The notes beneath the pieces are model-generated. The model did no database searches and had not been told where the DNA came from. It was given only the letters and a program-made list of their open reading frames with translations. Made by a program: the position numbers and the translations under genes. From Streptomyces canus (GTDB lineage: Bacteria; Actinomycetota; Actinomycetes; Streptomycetales; Streptomycetaceae), in the NCBI RefSeq assembly GCF_001514145.1, contig NZ_KQ948683.1, positions 35,641 to 99,640 on the forward strand: DNA of 64,000 nucleotides, written 5' to 3'. The number at the start of each line of letters is the position of its first letter. Position 1 is the stretch's first letter. Positions 52,534 through 60,544 of the stretch are shown here, one piece after another.

Positions 52534-53682
52534 TCACGCGACGGGTGCGGACGTATGTGTAGGGCTCCCGGCCAACTGGCTAATGGCACGCTGCGCGAGC
52601 GTCTGCTCGTGAAGGCGGCGAGCGGACTCAAGCAGGCGGATGCTGTCCGGCCCCCACATGCGGCGCAGGATGTAGCGCTCGTAGGGGCCCTGCTGCATCA
52701 GCCAGGCGATCGGCAGGAAGAGCTTTGCCGCGCGGGCGGCACGCTTGCTCTTGCGCGGGCTGAGACCCATCGAGTGGCGCATCTTGGCCGGCAGCGCGCC
52801 CATGACGGGGAGTTCGACCACTGTGGTCTGCAGCATGTACGGGATGACGGCTCGCAGGTGTGAGATGTGGAAGTTCTGCTTCACCGTGTGCATCACCAGC
52901 TTGAACCAGTCATCGCCCGTTCCGGGGGCGAGGTTGACCGTCTGACTGGGTTCGAAGAGATCCGCGTACTTCTCGTAGAGGGCCCCCAGTTCGTCCATCG
53001 AGGCGGGTATGTCCTCCTCGGGGGCGCCGACGAGTCTCATGTAGGCCGCCGACTCGGCGATGAACTGGTCGCGCTGCTCCGGAGAAAGGCGATGGGGCTT
53101 CTTGCCGTCGCGGAAGGCGAACGCCTCATACACGCGCAGCATGGGATGCATCTCCGTCAGCGCGGCCCACATGGCGTCGCGCGGCTCGCTCGCCGCGTAG
53201 CCGCCGAGCTCGGGCCGTGCGATGTCGATGACGTCGCCGACCACCTTCTTGTGGATGGCGTGGAGGTGCTTGGCCATCAGCTGGGCGGTCTTCGTGTCAC
53301 CGAGCCACATGGGAGCGTGCATGCCCGAGTTGCGTGACAGCCGGTCGAACACGTCCAGCATGTTGAGCGTGCCTTCCCGCGCTTTGCGAGCCATCGGGTC
53401 GCGGTCGCGCAGGCCGGCGTTGATCGGGTTGTACCCCTTCGTCTGCACCGCACTCTGGGCGGCATTGAGGAAGACGACGGTGGCCGGGTGGAGGAGGACC
53501 TCCCAGGCGACGCTTCCGGGCCCGAAAAGGCCGTAGTCGGGGGTGCCGTCCTCGTTCAGCGATCCGCCGGCCGGCGTCGGCTCACCGAAGCGTCGCCAGC
53601 GCCGCTCCGTGCCGAGCAGGTCTTCTCTGGTGATCTTGATCTTGGCTGCCTTAGTGCCGTGGCCTGTGGCGACAGTGCTCAT
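52534..53682 (-). CDS. MpaB-like oxygenase (DUF2236 family)
   Basis: A 382-residue protein of the DUF2236/MpaB family, related to the latex-clearing oxygenases, which bind haem b. Recognisable segments are LFGPGSVAWEVLLHPATVVF then LNAAQSAVQTKG, RNSGMHAPMWLGDTK, HKKVVGDVIDIA, HPMLRVYEAFAF and YMRLVGAPEEDIPASMDEL. No secretion signal is evident. The family oxidises hydrophobic substrates; the real substrate here is unknown. It is divergent from a TetR gene across a 28-bp near-perfect palindrome, so it is probably induced by its substrate. Confidence 0.85.
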   Translation of the reverse strand: MSTVATGHGTKAAKIKITREDLLGTERRWRRFGEPTPAGGSLNEDGTPDYGLFGPGSVAWEVLLHPATVVFLNAAQSAVQTKGYNPINAGLRDRDPMARKAREGTLNMLDVFDRLSRNSGMHAPMWLGDTKTAQLMAKHLHAIHKKVVGDVIDIARPELGGYAASEPRDAMWAALTEMHPMLRVYEAFAFRDGKKPHRLSPEQRDQFIAESAAYMRLVGAPEEDIPASMDELGALYEKYADLFEPSQTVNLAPGTGDDWFKLVMHTVKQNFHISHLRAVIPYMLQTTVVELPVMGALPAKMRHSMGLSPRKSKRAARAAKLFLPIAWLMQQGPYERYILRRMWGPDSIRLLESARRLHEQTLAQRAISQLAGSPTHTSAPVA

Positions 53683-53706
53683 GACGAGTCCCTTCGTTCA
53701 ACTCCC

Positions 53707-53734
53707 GCTTCAATTCCCGCCCGGGAATTGAAGC
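53707..53734. promoter_or_regulatory. 28-bp operator between MpaB-like gene and its TetR
   Basis: GCTTCAATTCCC and GGGAATTGAAGC, perfect 12-bp arms around GCCC. It lies 24 bases before the MpaB start and 64 before the TetR start, a suitable position for two-way repression. Confidence 0.75.
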
Positions 53735-53798
53735 TGCCAGCAAGCTATGCTCGGGTGTGCGCCGCGTCAACCCCCACGAATCACGAGAGGCAGAAGCG

Positions 53799-54497
53799 AT
53801 GAACGCCACAGAGCGGACACCGGCGACCGATGGCCGGAGGGGACGCGGGCGACGGGCGGGAATCGACCTGGAGCGCATCATCGAGGCGGCCCGCTCCCTG
53901 AACACAGGCACACTGACCATGCAGGCCGTGGCCGACAAGCTCGGAGTCGACCGCAAGGCGGTGAACCATCACGTCAGTGACAGGGAATCCCTGCTGAAGC
54001 TTCTGGCGCTCGACGCCTTCTCGAAGGGCTCACCGGGCGTTGAGATCCCAGCGGACGCCTCGTGGCAGGAGGCATGCCGCATCTACGCAACCGCCTTCAC
54101 CGACCGCCTGATCGCCGCCGACGCCCTCGCCGAGCACCTCATGCCGGACGACTCGCTCTACACGCAGTTCATCGAGCCGGCTGAAGCCATCGCAAAACGG
54201 ATGACAGAAGCGGGCTTCGACGACGAGGGCACGGTGCGCTGCCTCGCCCTGCTGACCAACCTCTGCTGGGCCTACGCCCACGACGCCCTCTACGTGTCAC
54301 ACAGCGGCGAACGCCTCCGGCCACGGCTGACACGCGAATCCGTCGAAGGACGCGACCGCCAGGCATTCGAGAACCTCGCCCGGATCGTCGAACGTGGCAT
54401 CGACACCTACGACAGAAGCCAACTCGACCTGAGCATCGAGATCTTCCTTCGCGGCGCCGAGACCGTCCTCCTGCGCCGCCCCTCCGACGCACGATGA
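53799..54497 (+). CDS. TetR-family regulator of the MpaB-like oxygenase
   Basis: A 232-residue TetR. RGRRAGIDLERIIEAARSL and MQAVADKLGVDRKAVNHHVSDRESLLK form the DNA-binding domain; the C-terminal part includes LLTNLCWAYAHDALYV. ATG 53799 follows GAGAGG at about 8 bases; an upstream in-frame start at 53757 lacks a site. Divergent from the MpaB-like gene with the strong palindrome between them. Confidence 0.92.
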   Translation: MNATERTPATDGRRGRGRRAGIDLERIIEAARSLNTGTLTMQAVADKLGVDRKAVNHHVSDRESLLKLLALDAFSKGSPGVEIPADASWQEACRIYATAFTDRLIAADALAEHLMPDDSLYTQFIEPAEAIAKRMTEAGFDDEGTVRCLALLTNLCWAYAHDALYVSHSGERLRPRLTRESVEGRDRQAFENLARIVERGIDTYDRSQLDLSIEIFLRGAETVLLRRPSDAR

Positions 54498-54832
54498 CGC
54501 ACGAGCAACGGACCGAGAGCTCGTCGCCGCATCGGCGGGCCCTGGGCGATGCACCGCGACGACCACCCACATACTCGCCCTGCCGTCCGCCCCGGCACGC
54601 GGCTCGGTGCCCGAATAGCTCGTTGAACTGTGCATGACGGAGGTCGGGGTGCGTGAGTTGATCGTGGCGGAGTACCGGGTCACCGTACTGTCGCCGAATG
54701 CGATCGGTGAACTCGTCGCCTGCGTAGAGCCGTTGCGGCAAGAGCAGCATCATGATCGGCGACGGCTCCGCCCCGACGGCGGGAGCCACGGGGAACACAA
54801 AAAGTCCGGGCGGGAAGTATCCACCCAGAGCC
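54498..54832. other. 335 bases without a recognisable gene
   Basis: Convergent gap between the TetR gene and the hypothetical gene. Frames on both strands are open for up to 100 codons but show no family I can name. No strong hairpin seen. Confidence 0.4.
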
Positions 54833-55330
54833 CTACTGGTATCCGATACGGGGGGTGTTATGAGAATTTATGCCCGATTCTTCCTTGGTCCGGGATGGTC
54901 GGCAGGTCGCGGCGGCGCCGGACGGCCACGGCCGGGGCTGGGTGAACAAGCCCCGCTCGGTCTCGACCAGGATCCCGCGGTCGGTCAGCCGCTTGAGCTT
55001 CAGGCGGATGCTGTTGATGTTGTTGGGTGCGACCATCAGGTCCATCGCCTCGCAGACCCGCCGCGCCCGCAGTGGATGGTCGGCCGCCATGATCTGCTGG
55101 TAGGCCGGATGGTCCGGCAGATTCGGCGGCGCGTACGGTTGCGGGTCGGGCAGCTCCAGCAGTGTCTTTCGGGTGATCCGGACTTCCTCGACGGTCCGGT
55201 CGAGTTCGTTGAGGTGTGCGGTCAGCTGCGCGATCTGCTTCTTCGTCGCCCCGGCCTGCGAGGCGACCTCTCCTTCCCGCTCCTCCAGCCGCGCCAGCAC
55301 CGCTCCGAGCGTCAGCTCCCCGCCGGTCAT
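54833..55330 (-). CDS. Hypothetical protein with coiled-coil N-terminus and winged-helix-like C-terminus
   Basis: A 165-residue protein. Residues ~5-60 are rich in Glu, Gln, Leu and Arg with heptad spacing (VLARLEEREGEVASQ, KKQIAQLTAHLNELDRTVEE), likely a coiled coil; residues ~75-130 (YQQIMAADHPLRARRVCEAM, INSIRLKLKRLTDRGILVET, ERGLFTQ) look like a winged helix. I know similar proteins from Streptomyces beside insertion sequences, with no assigned function. An eroded transposase end lies 20 bases upstream. The frame continues upstream of ATG 55330 into transposon debris, so the start is uncertain; the last ~35 residues may be read-through. Confidence 0.65.
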   Translation of the reverse strand: MTGGELTLGAVLARLEEREGEVASQAGATKKQIAQLTAHLNELDRTVEEVRITRKTLLELPDPQPYAPPNLPDHPAYQQIMAADHPLRARRVCEAMDLMVAPNNINSIRLKLKRLTDRGILVETERGLFTQPRPWPSGAAATCRPSRTKEESGINSHNTPRIGYQ

Positions 55331-55350
55331 GCGGTATGCCGCCGGCGTGA

Positions 55351-55640
55351 TCACCCGGACAGCCGACGTAGTATCACCGCGGTCACCGCCCAGTACACCC
55401 GCCACTCCGAACTGCGAGGCAGCAGCTCGTAGCCGCGCACCAGCCTGCGGTACAACACCAAGATCCCAAGACTCGATCGACCTCGCCCTCGAAGCCCCGA
55501 ATGGTGCTCTACGCGGACGATGACCACTGCGCCATGGGCCACGCCCAGCAATGGTCGGCACTGTCGACGAGATTCCGCACGACCACCTGATGCCCCACCG
55601 ACGTTGAGGCCACGCAAAGAACGACTCGACGCGCTCGCTG
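55351..55640 (-). pseudogene. C-terminal remnant of an IS5-like transposase
   Basis: One frame gives VESFFAWPQRRW and, after a shift, another gives YRRLVRGYELLPRSSEWRVY then WAVTAVILRRLSG and a stop. These match the usual end of IS5-group transposases (VERTFAW... RRLxRDYExLPxxxEAxVYWAMxxxxxRRL). The rest of the element is absent. Confidence 0.55.
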
Positions 55641-55646
55641 CCGCAG

Positions 55647-55844
55647 ATGCGGCGCATCCTCAACCGCATCGACACCCAGATCGACACCGGCCACGGGTGG
55701 CACACACCCGACGAATCCGACCGCACCGGAGGCGCTTTCACGATTCCGTCCGCGTTCTCCGCCGAGTTCGAGATCTCCCGCTACGACACCCTGGGGCTGG
55801 CCGACGGGGCCACGGTCGCCGGTGTGCCCGGCGTCGTTCCGTGA
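55647..55844 (+). CDS. Short hypothetical ORF or gene fragment
   Basis: 65 codons from ATG 55647: MRRILNRIDTQIDTGHGWHT, then AFTIPSAFSAEFEISRYDTLG. It has a protein-like composition, unlike the neighbouring frames, and could be the end of a larger lost gene. No ribosome site is evident. I do not recognise the family. Confidence 0.25.
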   Translation: MRRILNRIDTQIDTGHGWHTPDESDRTGGAFTIPSAFSAEFEISRYDTLGLADGATVAGVPGVVP

Positions 55845-56259
55845 CTTCATGATCTTTGAGAAACACGCCGCCGACGCCACCCGCGGCCGCAACTGTTCCC
55901 CGTGGGTGCGCGCGGCGGCGATCAATTCGCCGAGCGTGTCCGCGTGTGGCCGAGGCCGCCTACGTGCCCCGGTGAGCCGGGCCGCGTTCCTGGGTCTCCC
56001 TGTCCGGCGAGGTACCGGAGTCGCCGGCGTCGGGGTCATCCCCGTCCCAAAGGGGCTCTTCGTGTTTGGGCGGCCCCGGGGTGTGCGGTGTGTGACGGCA
56101 TGGCAAACGACCTGCCAACCTTCGGCGCGGGATTTTTCACCCCGATGAATCCCGGTGCTGAACAATGTCCCGCTGCCCAGTCTCGGTCTCGCCCCGCCGG
56201 ATTTCCCGGCACGGACCACGCCGGATTCCCGGCGGACCGAGCAACTGGAGACGCAGCAC
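55845..56259. other. 415 bases upstream of the NLP gene
   Basis: No gene recognised. The part nearest the NLP gene (about 56100-56250) is expected to hold its promoter, but no clear -10/-35 pair was picked out. Confidence 0.35.
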
Positions 56260-57042
56260 ATGTCCCACGCAGTCAAGCGCAGCGGTAAGCCCCGCGGCCG
56301 CCACGGCAAGACCTTGCTCGTCGCGCTCAGCGCCACCGCGCTGACCGCCGGCCTGCAGGGCAGCGCCTCGGCCGCCGTGCTGACCCCGCTGACGCCGAAC
56401 GCCACCGCCTTCCAGAAGAAGTACATGCCGGACTTCGACTACGACTCGGACGGCTGCTTCCCCGCGGCGGCCATCGACGCGAACGGAACCCTCAACGGCG
56501 GCCTCAAGAACAGCGGGTCGATCACCGGTGGTTGCCGGACCGGCCACCTCGGCAAGGCCAACACGTACTCGCAGTCGCTGTGCAGGAACGGCTGGTGCGC
56601 GTACGTCTACGGGCTCTACTTCGAGAAGGACCAGACGCTCAACGGCGCTGACGCCTTCGGACACCGCCACGACTGGGAGTCCGTCGTGGTCTTCCAGAAG
56701 CAAGGCTCGGAGAAGCCCAGCTACCTGGCCGCCTCCCGGCACGGTGGCTACAGCACCCACCCGATCAACGAGGTGCCCATGGACGGCAACCACGTCGAGA
56801 TCGTCTACCACAAGGACGGCGCGAGCACCCACGCCTTCCGCTTCGCCAAGTGGGGAGAGGTGCCCGAGGCCTGGGGCAACGGCGGCTGGGACAAGCCGGG
56901 CCTGCTCACCCTGGACCTGATGAAGAGCGACCTGAAGACCAAGCTGTCCAACGCCACGTGGGGCAAGGCCAACTTCCCGCTGGCCGGCAACCTCGTCAGC
57001 AACATCAACAAGGCCCGGCCCTCGGCGGTCCCCGCGTTCTGA
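56260..57042 (+). CDS. Secreted NPP1/NLP-family protein
   Basis: A 260-residue secreted protein. Residues 1-39 are a signal peptide: basic start (KRSGKPRGRHGK), hydrophobic core LLVALSATALTAGLQG and an ASA cleavage site before Ala39-Val40. The mature part carries GHRHDWE at 134-140, the hallmark heptapeptide of necrosis- and ethylene-inducing-like proteins, and paired Cys (GCF, GCR, SLC, GWC) likely in disulfides. NLPs of plant pathogens bind plant sphingolipids and damage membranes; in saprophytic Streptomyces the role is not settled. GGAG lies 9 bases before ATG 56260. It is a single-gene unit ended by the hairpin at 57065. Confidence 0.93.
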   Translation: MSHAVKRSGKPRGRHGKTLLVALSATALTAGLQGSASAAVLTPLTPNATAFQKKYMPDFDYDSDGCFPAAAIDANGTLNGGLKNSGSITGGCRTGHLGKANTYSQSLCRNGWCAYVYGLYFEKDQTLNGADAFGHRHDWESVVVFQKQGSEKPSYLAASRHGGYSTHPINEVPMDGNHVEIVYHKDGASTHAFRFAKWGEVPEAWGNGGWDKPGLLTLDLMKSDLKTKLSNATWGKANFPLAGNLVSNINKARPSAVPAF

Positions 57043-57064
57043 CGCACGGGTCCGCACCGAGCAG

Positions 57065-57097
57065 CCCCCGGCGGGAACTCTCCCTGTCCGCCGGGGG
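57065..57097. terminator. Strong hairpin between convergent genes
   Basis: CCCCCGGCGG and CCGCCGGGGG, perfect 10-bp G+C arms with a 13-base loop, 22 bases after the NLP stop and 29 bases after the end of the convergent methyltransferase. Probably a bidirectional terminator. Confidence 0.8.
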
Positions 57098-57125
57098 CAT
57101 CGCTGTGTCGGCGCTCCGGACGAAC

Positions 57126-57824
57126 TCAGCGCAGGGTGAAGAAGATCATCGGGTTGTCCCTGCTGTCGCGGAGGGGATGGCCCAGAGCGAGGCTTCGTTT
57201 GACGTCGTTCAGACGGTGGTGCATCTCGGGGGCGTGCGCCTGGGAGGCGCTGAAGTAGGTGTTCTCCTGTTCGGCGAGCCAGCGCAGGACGACCGCGCCC
57301 TCGGTGAACGGCAGCGGCCGCCGGCCGTGGAAGACGTCGTGGACGCACACCGGTATACCCGGCCGCATGCGCGGCAGCAGGTGCTGGATGTACCAGCGGG
57401 CGAAACTCGCCGAGTGCGCCGCGTCGATGAACAGGAAGTCCGCGGTGTCCGGGATCTTCTCCAGGTTCTCCCGCGCGTCCCCCTGCGTGAACGTCCAGCG
57501 GCCGGTGGACAGCCGCTCCGGGACGTTCCGCCCGACATGGTCCACGATGTCGTACGAGTACAGGTGGCCGGTGCCGTTGTCCTTCAGGGCCTGGAGGATC
57601 CAGGTGGTGGACCAGCCGTGGAAGGTACCGATCTCAACCACCGTCTCGGGGCGGGCCTCGCGCAGCAGGAGGTAGGTGATCTCCGCCTCGATGTCGTCGA
57701 GTTGGGCCTTCAGCGAGGTCGGCGGCGCGAGCAGTACCCGCTGCTGCTCGCGGACCCGGTCGAGATCGTGGGGGTAGGTGCGGTAGAGCCGAACGATGTG
57801 GTCGATGTCGAGGTGGTGGTGCAT
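57126..57824 (-). CDS. Class I SAM-dependent methyltransferase
   Basis: A 232-residue methyltransferase. The SAM loop is VVEIGTFHGWSTTWILQAL, followed by HLYSYDIVDHVG (acidic residue for the ribose), and FLFIDAAHSASFARWYI, a pattern close to the CmcI/class-I methyltransferase_24 group that often acts on sugars or specialised metabolites. The N-terminus LDIDHIVRLYRTYP precedes the core. Substrate unknown. It is convergent with the NLP gene and shares the terminator. Confidence 0.88.
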   Translation of the reverse strand: MHHHLDIDHIVRLYRTYPHDLDRVREQQRVLLAPPTSLKAQLDDIEAEITYLLLREARPETVVEIGTFHGWSTTWILQALKDNGTGHLYSYDIVDHVGRNVPERLSTGRWTFTQGDARENLEKIPDTADFLFIDAAHSASFARWYIQHLLPRMRPGIPVCVHDVFHGRRPLPFTEGAVVLRWLAEQENTYFSASQAHAPEMHHRLNDVKRSLALGHPLRDSRDNPMIFFTLR

Positions 57825-57949
57825 GCGCGCTCCGTGCGAAACCGGTCTGGTTGGTCAGGGCGCGGTGACGCTAAAGCGCGAGAAGGGAAGGGCACGTCAC
57901 ACCCGAGTGCCAACTCCGGTGTCACACCCGGGTACTACATGCCCTGGTA

Positions 57950-58645
57950 CTACGTGCCCGGTGCCGTCTGGGGCCTGCCGGGGGCGACCAGCCCCGACTC
58001 GTAGGCCATGACGACGAGTTGCGCCCGGTCGCGGGCAGCGAGCTTGGTGAGAAGCCGGGTCATGTGGGTCTTGACGGTCTGCTCGGCCACCACCAGCGTC
58101 TTGGCGATCTCCGCGTTGGACAGGCCCTGCGCGACCAGCAGCAGAACCTCCGTCTCGCGGGGCGTGAGGCCGTTTAGCCGCACAGACGTGTCCCGGCGCG
58201 GGACGGGGCGGCGTCGGGTCACGTCCTCGATGAGGCGGCGGGTGACGGACGGGGCGAGCAGTGCCTCACCGGCGGCGATCACCCGCACGGCCTGCACGAG
58301 TTCGGCGACCGGGGCGTTCTTGAGGAGGAGGTCGCTGGCTCCGGCGTGCAGGGCCTCGTAGACGTAGTCGTCGATGTCGAAAGTGGTCAGCATGAGCACC
58401 TTGGGACGGTGGATCACGCCGGGCGGCGGATCCAGCAGCCGCCGTGCCGCTTCGAGCCCGTCCATCTCCGGCATCCGTACGTCCATCAGCACCACGTCGG
58501 CGTGTGTGCTGCGGCTGACCTCGATGCCGAGCCGGCCGTTGGGCGCCTCACCCACGACGTCGATGTCGCCCTGCGCCGACAGCAGCGCCGCGAACCCCGA
58601 ACGCACCATGTCCTGGTCGTCCACGACGACCACCCGGATCACCAT
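57950..58645 (-). CDS. NarL/LuxR-type response regulator
   Basis: A ~231-residue response regulator. The receiver has the acidic pair VVDDQDMVR, phospho-acceptor Asp55 in VVLMDVRMPEMDG and Lys in LLLKNAPVAEL; the C-terminal LuxR HTH is LTPRETEVLLLVAQGLSNAE followed by IAKTLVVAEQTVKTHMTRLL. ATG 58645 (MVIRVVVVDD) has GGAGAG 6 bases upstream; ATG 58651 is possible. It is the partner of the histidine kinase upstream on the same strand, 402 bases away. Confidence 0.94.
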   Translation of the reverse strand: MVIRVVVVDDQDMVRSGFAALLSAQGDIDVVGEAPNGRLGIEVSRSTHADVVLMDVRMPEMDGLEAARRLLDPPPGVIHRPKVLMLTTFDIDDYVYEALHAGASDLLLKNAPVAELVQAVRVIAAGEALLAPSVTRRLIEDVTRRRPVPRRDTSVRLNGLTPRETEVLLLVAQGLSNAEIAKTLVVAEQTVKTHMTRLLTKLAARDRAQLVVMAYESGLVAPGRPQTAPGT

Positions 58646-59047
58646 GTTCATCTCTCCTGTCCCGGTCACCTGAGGAGCCCACGCGACCGGACCGCATGAC
58701 GGTGCGGGCATGCGTGCGGTGGGCGTGGAGCGGGCTCCACTCTTCCCTCGCGGCAGGAGAGCCGCCTCGGCCGAACGGCCACAAGCGACCGACCGGGAGG
58801 GGCGGGACCTCGGCCGAACGGCGGATGACGGAGCGTCATGGGCCCCGGCACGGCTGCCGACCCGGTCCTCAGGGAAGGTGCGCCCCCTCCGTGGACTGCC
58901 CGTACGAACTCGCCGTCTGGATCAGCCGGCTAGGTCATCGACCGCGGAGCAGCGCGTTCGACACTCCGTGGTGCCCCTGCTCACCGGCACGGCGATGACA
59001 GCCGCGCTCCCTCTCACCGCGGCGTCCGGCCGGGCGTGCCGAGGCGG
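58646..59047. other. 402 bases between kinase and response regulator genes
   Basis: Kinase and regulator genes of this type normally overlap. Here the gap holds no recognisable gene; the motif CTCGGCCGAACGG occurs twice (about 58767 and 58810). A separate promoter for the regulator gene is likely. Confidence 0.4.
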
Positions 59048-60256
59048 TCACGACGGCGTCTTCTCCGCCGGCAGGATCGCTACGACTTCCCAGCCCCGGC
59101 GGTCGGATCGGGGGCCCGTAGACAGCTTGCCGCCGAGCGCGGTGACCCGTTCGGTCAACCCGACCAAGCCGAAGCCGCCGCCCCGCGCGGCGGCCGGCAG
59201 CCGGGTGCCGCCACGGCCGTCGTCGCGCACCGTCACCTCCAGCGCACGGCCGTCGTGGGAAAGACCGACCGTCACCTCGGTGGCATCGGCGGCGTGCCGC
59301 CGTACGTTGGTGAGGGCCTCCTGGACGACCCGGTAGGCGGCGGCCTGCACCTCATGGGGCAGGTCGTCGGGCACCGAGGGGTCGCGGCGCAGGGCGGCTT
59401 TCGGGCCGACGGGCCCGACGAAGCCTTCCACCAGTTCGGGGAGTGCGGCCAGATCGCCCGTCGGGTGGCGGTCGGTGTCCCCAGCCGCCGGGACGTCGCG
59501 CATCAGGCCGACGGTACGGCGCATGGAGGCCAGGGCCTCGGTGGCGGCGCGTTCGACGTCCTTCAGGATCCCGGTCAGACGCTCGGGGTCCGACATGGCC
59601 AGGTGCTGGGCCACCTGCGACTGCACGAGGATCCCGGTGACATGGTGGGCCACGAAGTCGTGGAGGTCGGCCGCCATCGCGAGGCGTTCGGCCCGTTGGG
59701 TCTCGGTGACCGCCACGCGGCGGCGGTGCTCCAGCGCGCGCAGGTATCCGGCGAGTCCGGCCACCGCGCAGACCGGCAACAGCATGGTGAACGGGTTGAC
59801 CGATGACTCGCCGAGGGCCTGCCGGTAGGGCAGCGCCAGAACCGCCACCGCGCCCAGAACGCCGCACACCGCCGCCCACCGCACGGGGCAGTCACGCACC
59901 GCGATCAGGAGCAGGCACAGCAGGATCGCGATCTCACCGGGGCCGGACATCGCCTCCCGGCCGGACAGGAACACGGCAGCCGTCACGGCGCCGGAGAGCA
60001 CCGCGGGCACGGTGGTGCGCACCGCCACGGTGAGCCATGCAGGGCGCCGGGCGACGGGCCAAAGGAGCGCCGCCAGACCGACGGGCAGCACCACCAGCTG
60101 AGGCCACAGCGCACCCTCGTTGAGGCCCGCGAACAGCAGGTCCACGCCTGCCGCCAGCAACAGAAGGACGATGCCGAACGCCTTCAGAAAGTCCCACCGA
60201 CGGCCGTCCGGTCCGGGAGGCGTACCGAGGGCACGCACGCTGCTCAGGAGATCCAC
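59048..60256 (-). CDS. Two-component sensor histidine kinase (NarL-partner type)
   Basis: A 402-residue membrane kinase. Residues ~25-170 contain about five hydrophobic segments (FGIVLLLLAAGVDLLFAG, LVVLPVGLAALLWPVA, EIAILLCLLLIAV, WAAVCGVLGAVAVLALP, FTMLLPVCAVAGLAGYL). The HisKA_3 helix has the phospho-acceptor His199 in ADLHDFVAHHVTGIL. The ATPase domain has EALTNVRRHA (N box), VRDDGRGG and GFGLVGLTERV. No large extracytoplasmic domain is visible, so the signal is probably sensed in the membrane. The pair is divergent from the protease gene and might regulate it. Confidence 0.94.
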   Translation of the reverse strand: MDLLSSVRALGTPPGPDGRRWDFLKAFGIVLLLLAAGVDLLFAGLNEGALWPQLVVLPVGLAALLWPVARRPAWLTVAVRTTVPAVLSGAVTAAVFLSGREAMSGPGEIAILLCLLLIAVRDCPVRWAAVCGVLGAVAVLALPYRQALGESSVNPFTMLLPVCAVAGLAGYLRALEHRRRVAVTETQRAERLAMAADLHDFVAHHVTGILVQSQVAQHLAMSDPERLTGILKDVERAATEALASMRRTVGLMRDVPAAGDTDRHPTGDLAALPELVEGFVGPVGPKAALRRDPSVPDDLPHEVQAAAYRVVQEALTNVRRHAADATEVTVGLSHDGRALEVTVRDDGRGGTRLPAAARGGGFGLVGLTERVTALGGKLSTGPRSDRRGWEVVAILPAEKTPS

Positions 60257-60465
60257 GGCGTGACCCTAACCTCCCACCGGCACGGCGGGATCAGCCGAAA
60301 GGCCACTTGCCACGACGCCGCGGGCCGCGCACACCGGCCGAACGGCCGAGGCCCGGCAGGAGCACGGGTCCGGCCCGATTTTTCAGTGCCCGTGAGGACC
60401 TACTGACCAATCCCCCGCAGGCCAAGACTCGATCACGGCCGACGGCACTCCCCCGCCGACGGCTC

Positions 60466-60511
60466 GGGCGGCCCGTACCCACGCGCCCCCTGCGTGGGTA
60501 CGGGGCCGCCC
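60466..60511. other. Long hairpin in front of the protease gene
   Basis: Arms of 19 and 20 bases (60466-60484 and 60492-60511) pair with one bulge, e.g. CCGTACCCACGC with GCGTGGGTACGG, around a 7-base loop. It is 33 bases before the protease start, in the divergent region, where no gene ends. It may be in the 5' leader of the protease mRNA or a protein-binding site. Confidence 0.6.
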
Positions 60512-60544
60512 CTGCGCCCTTCATCCGGAACCATCCACCGACCT

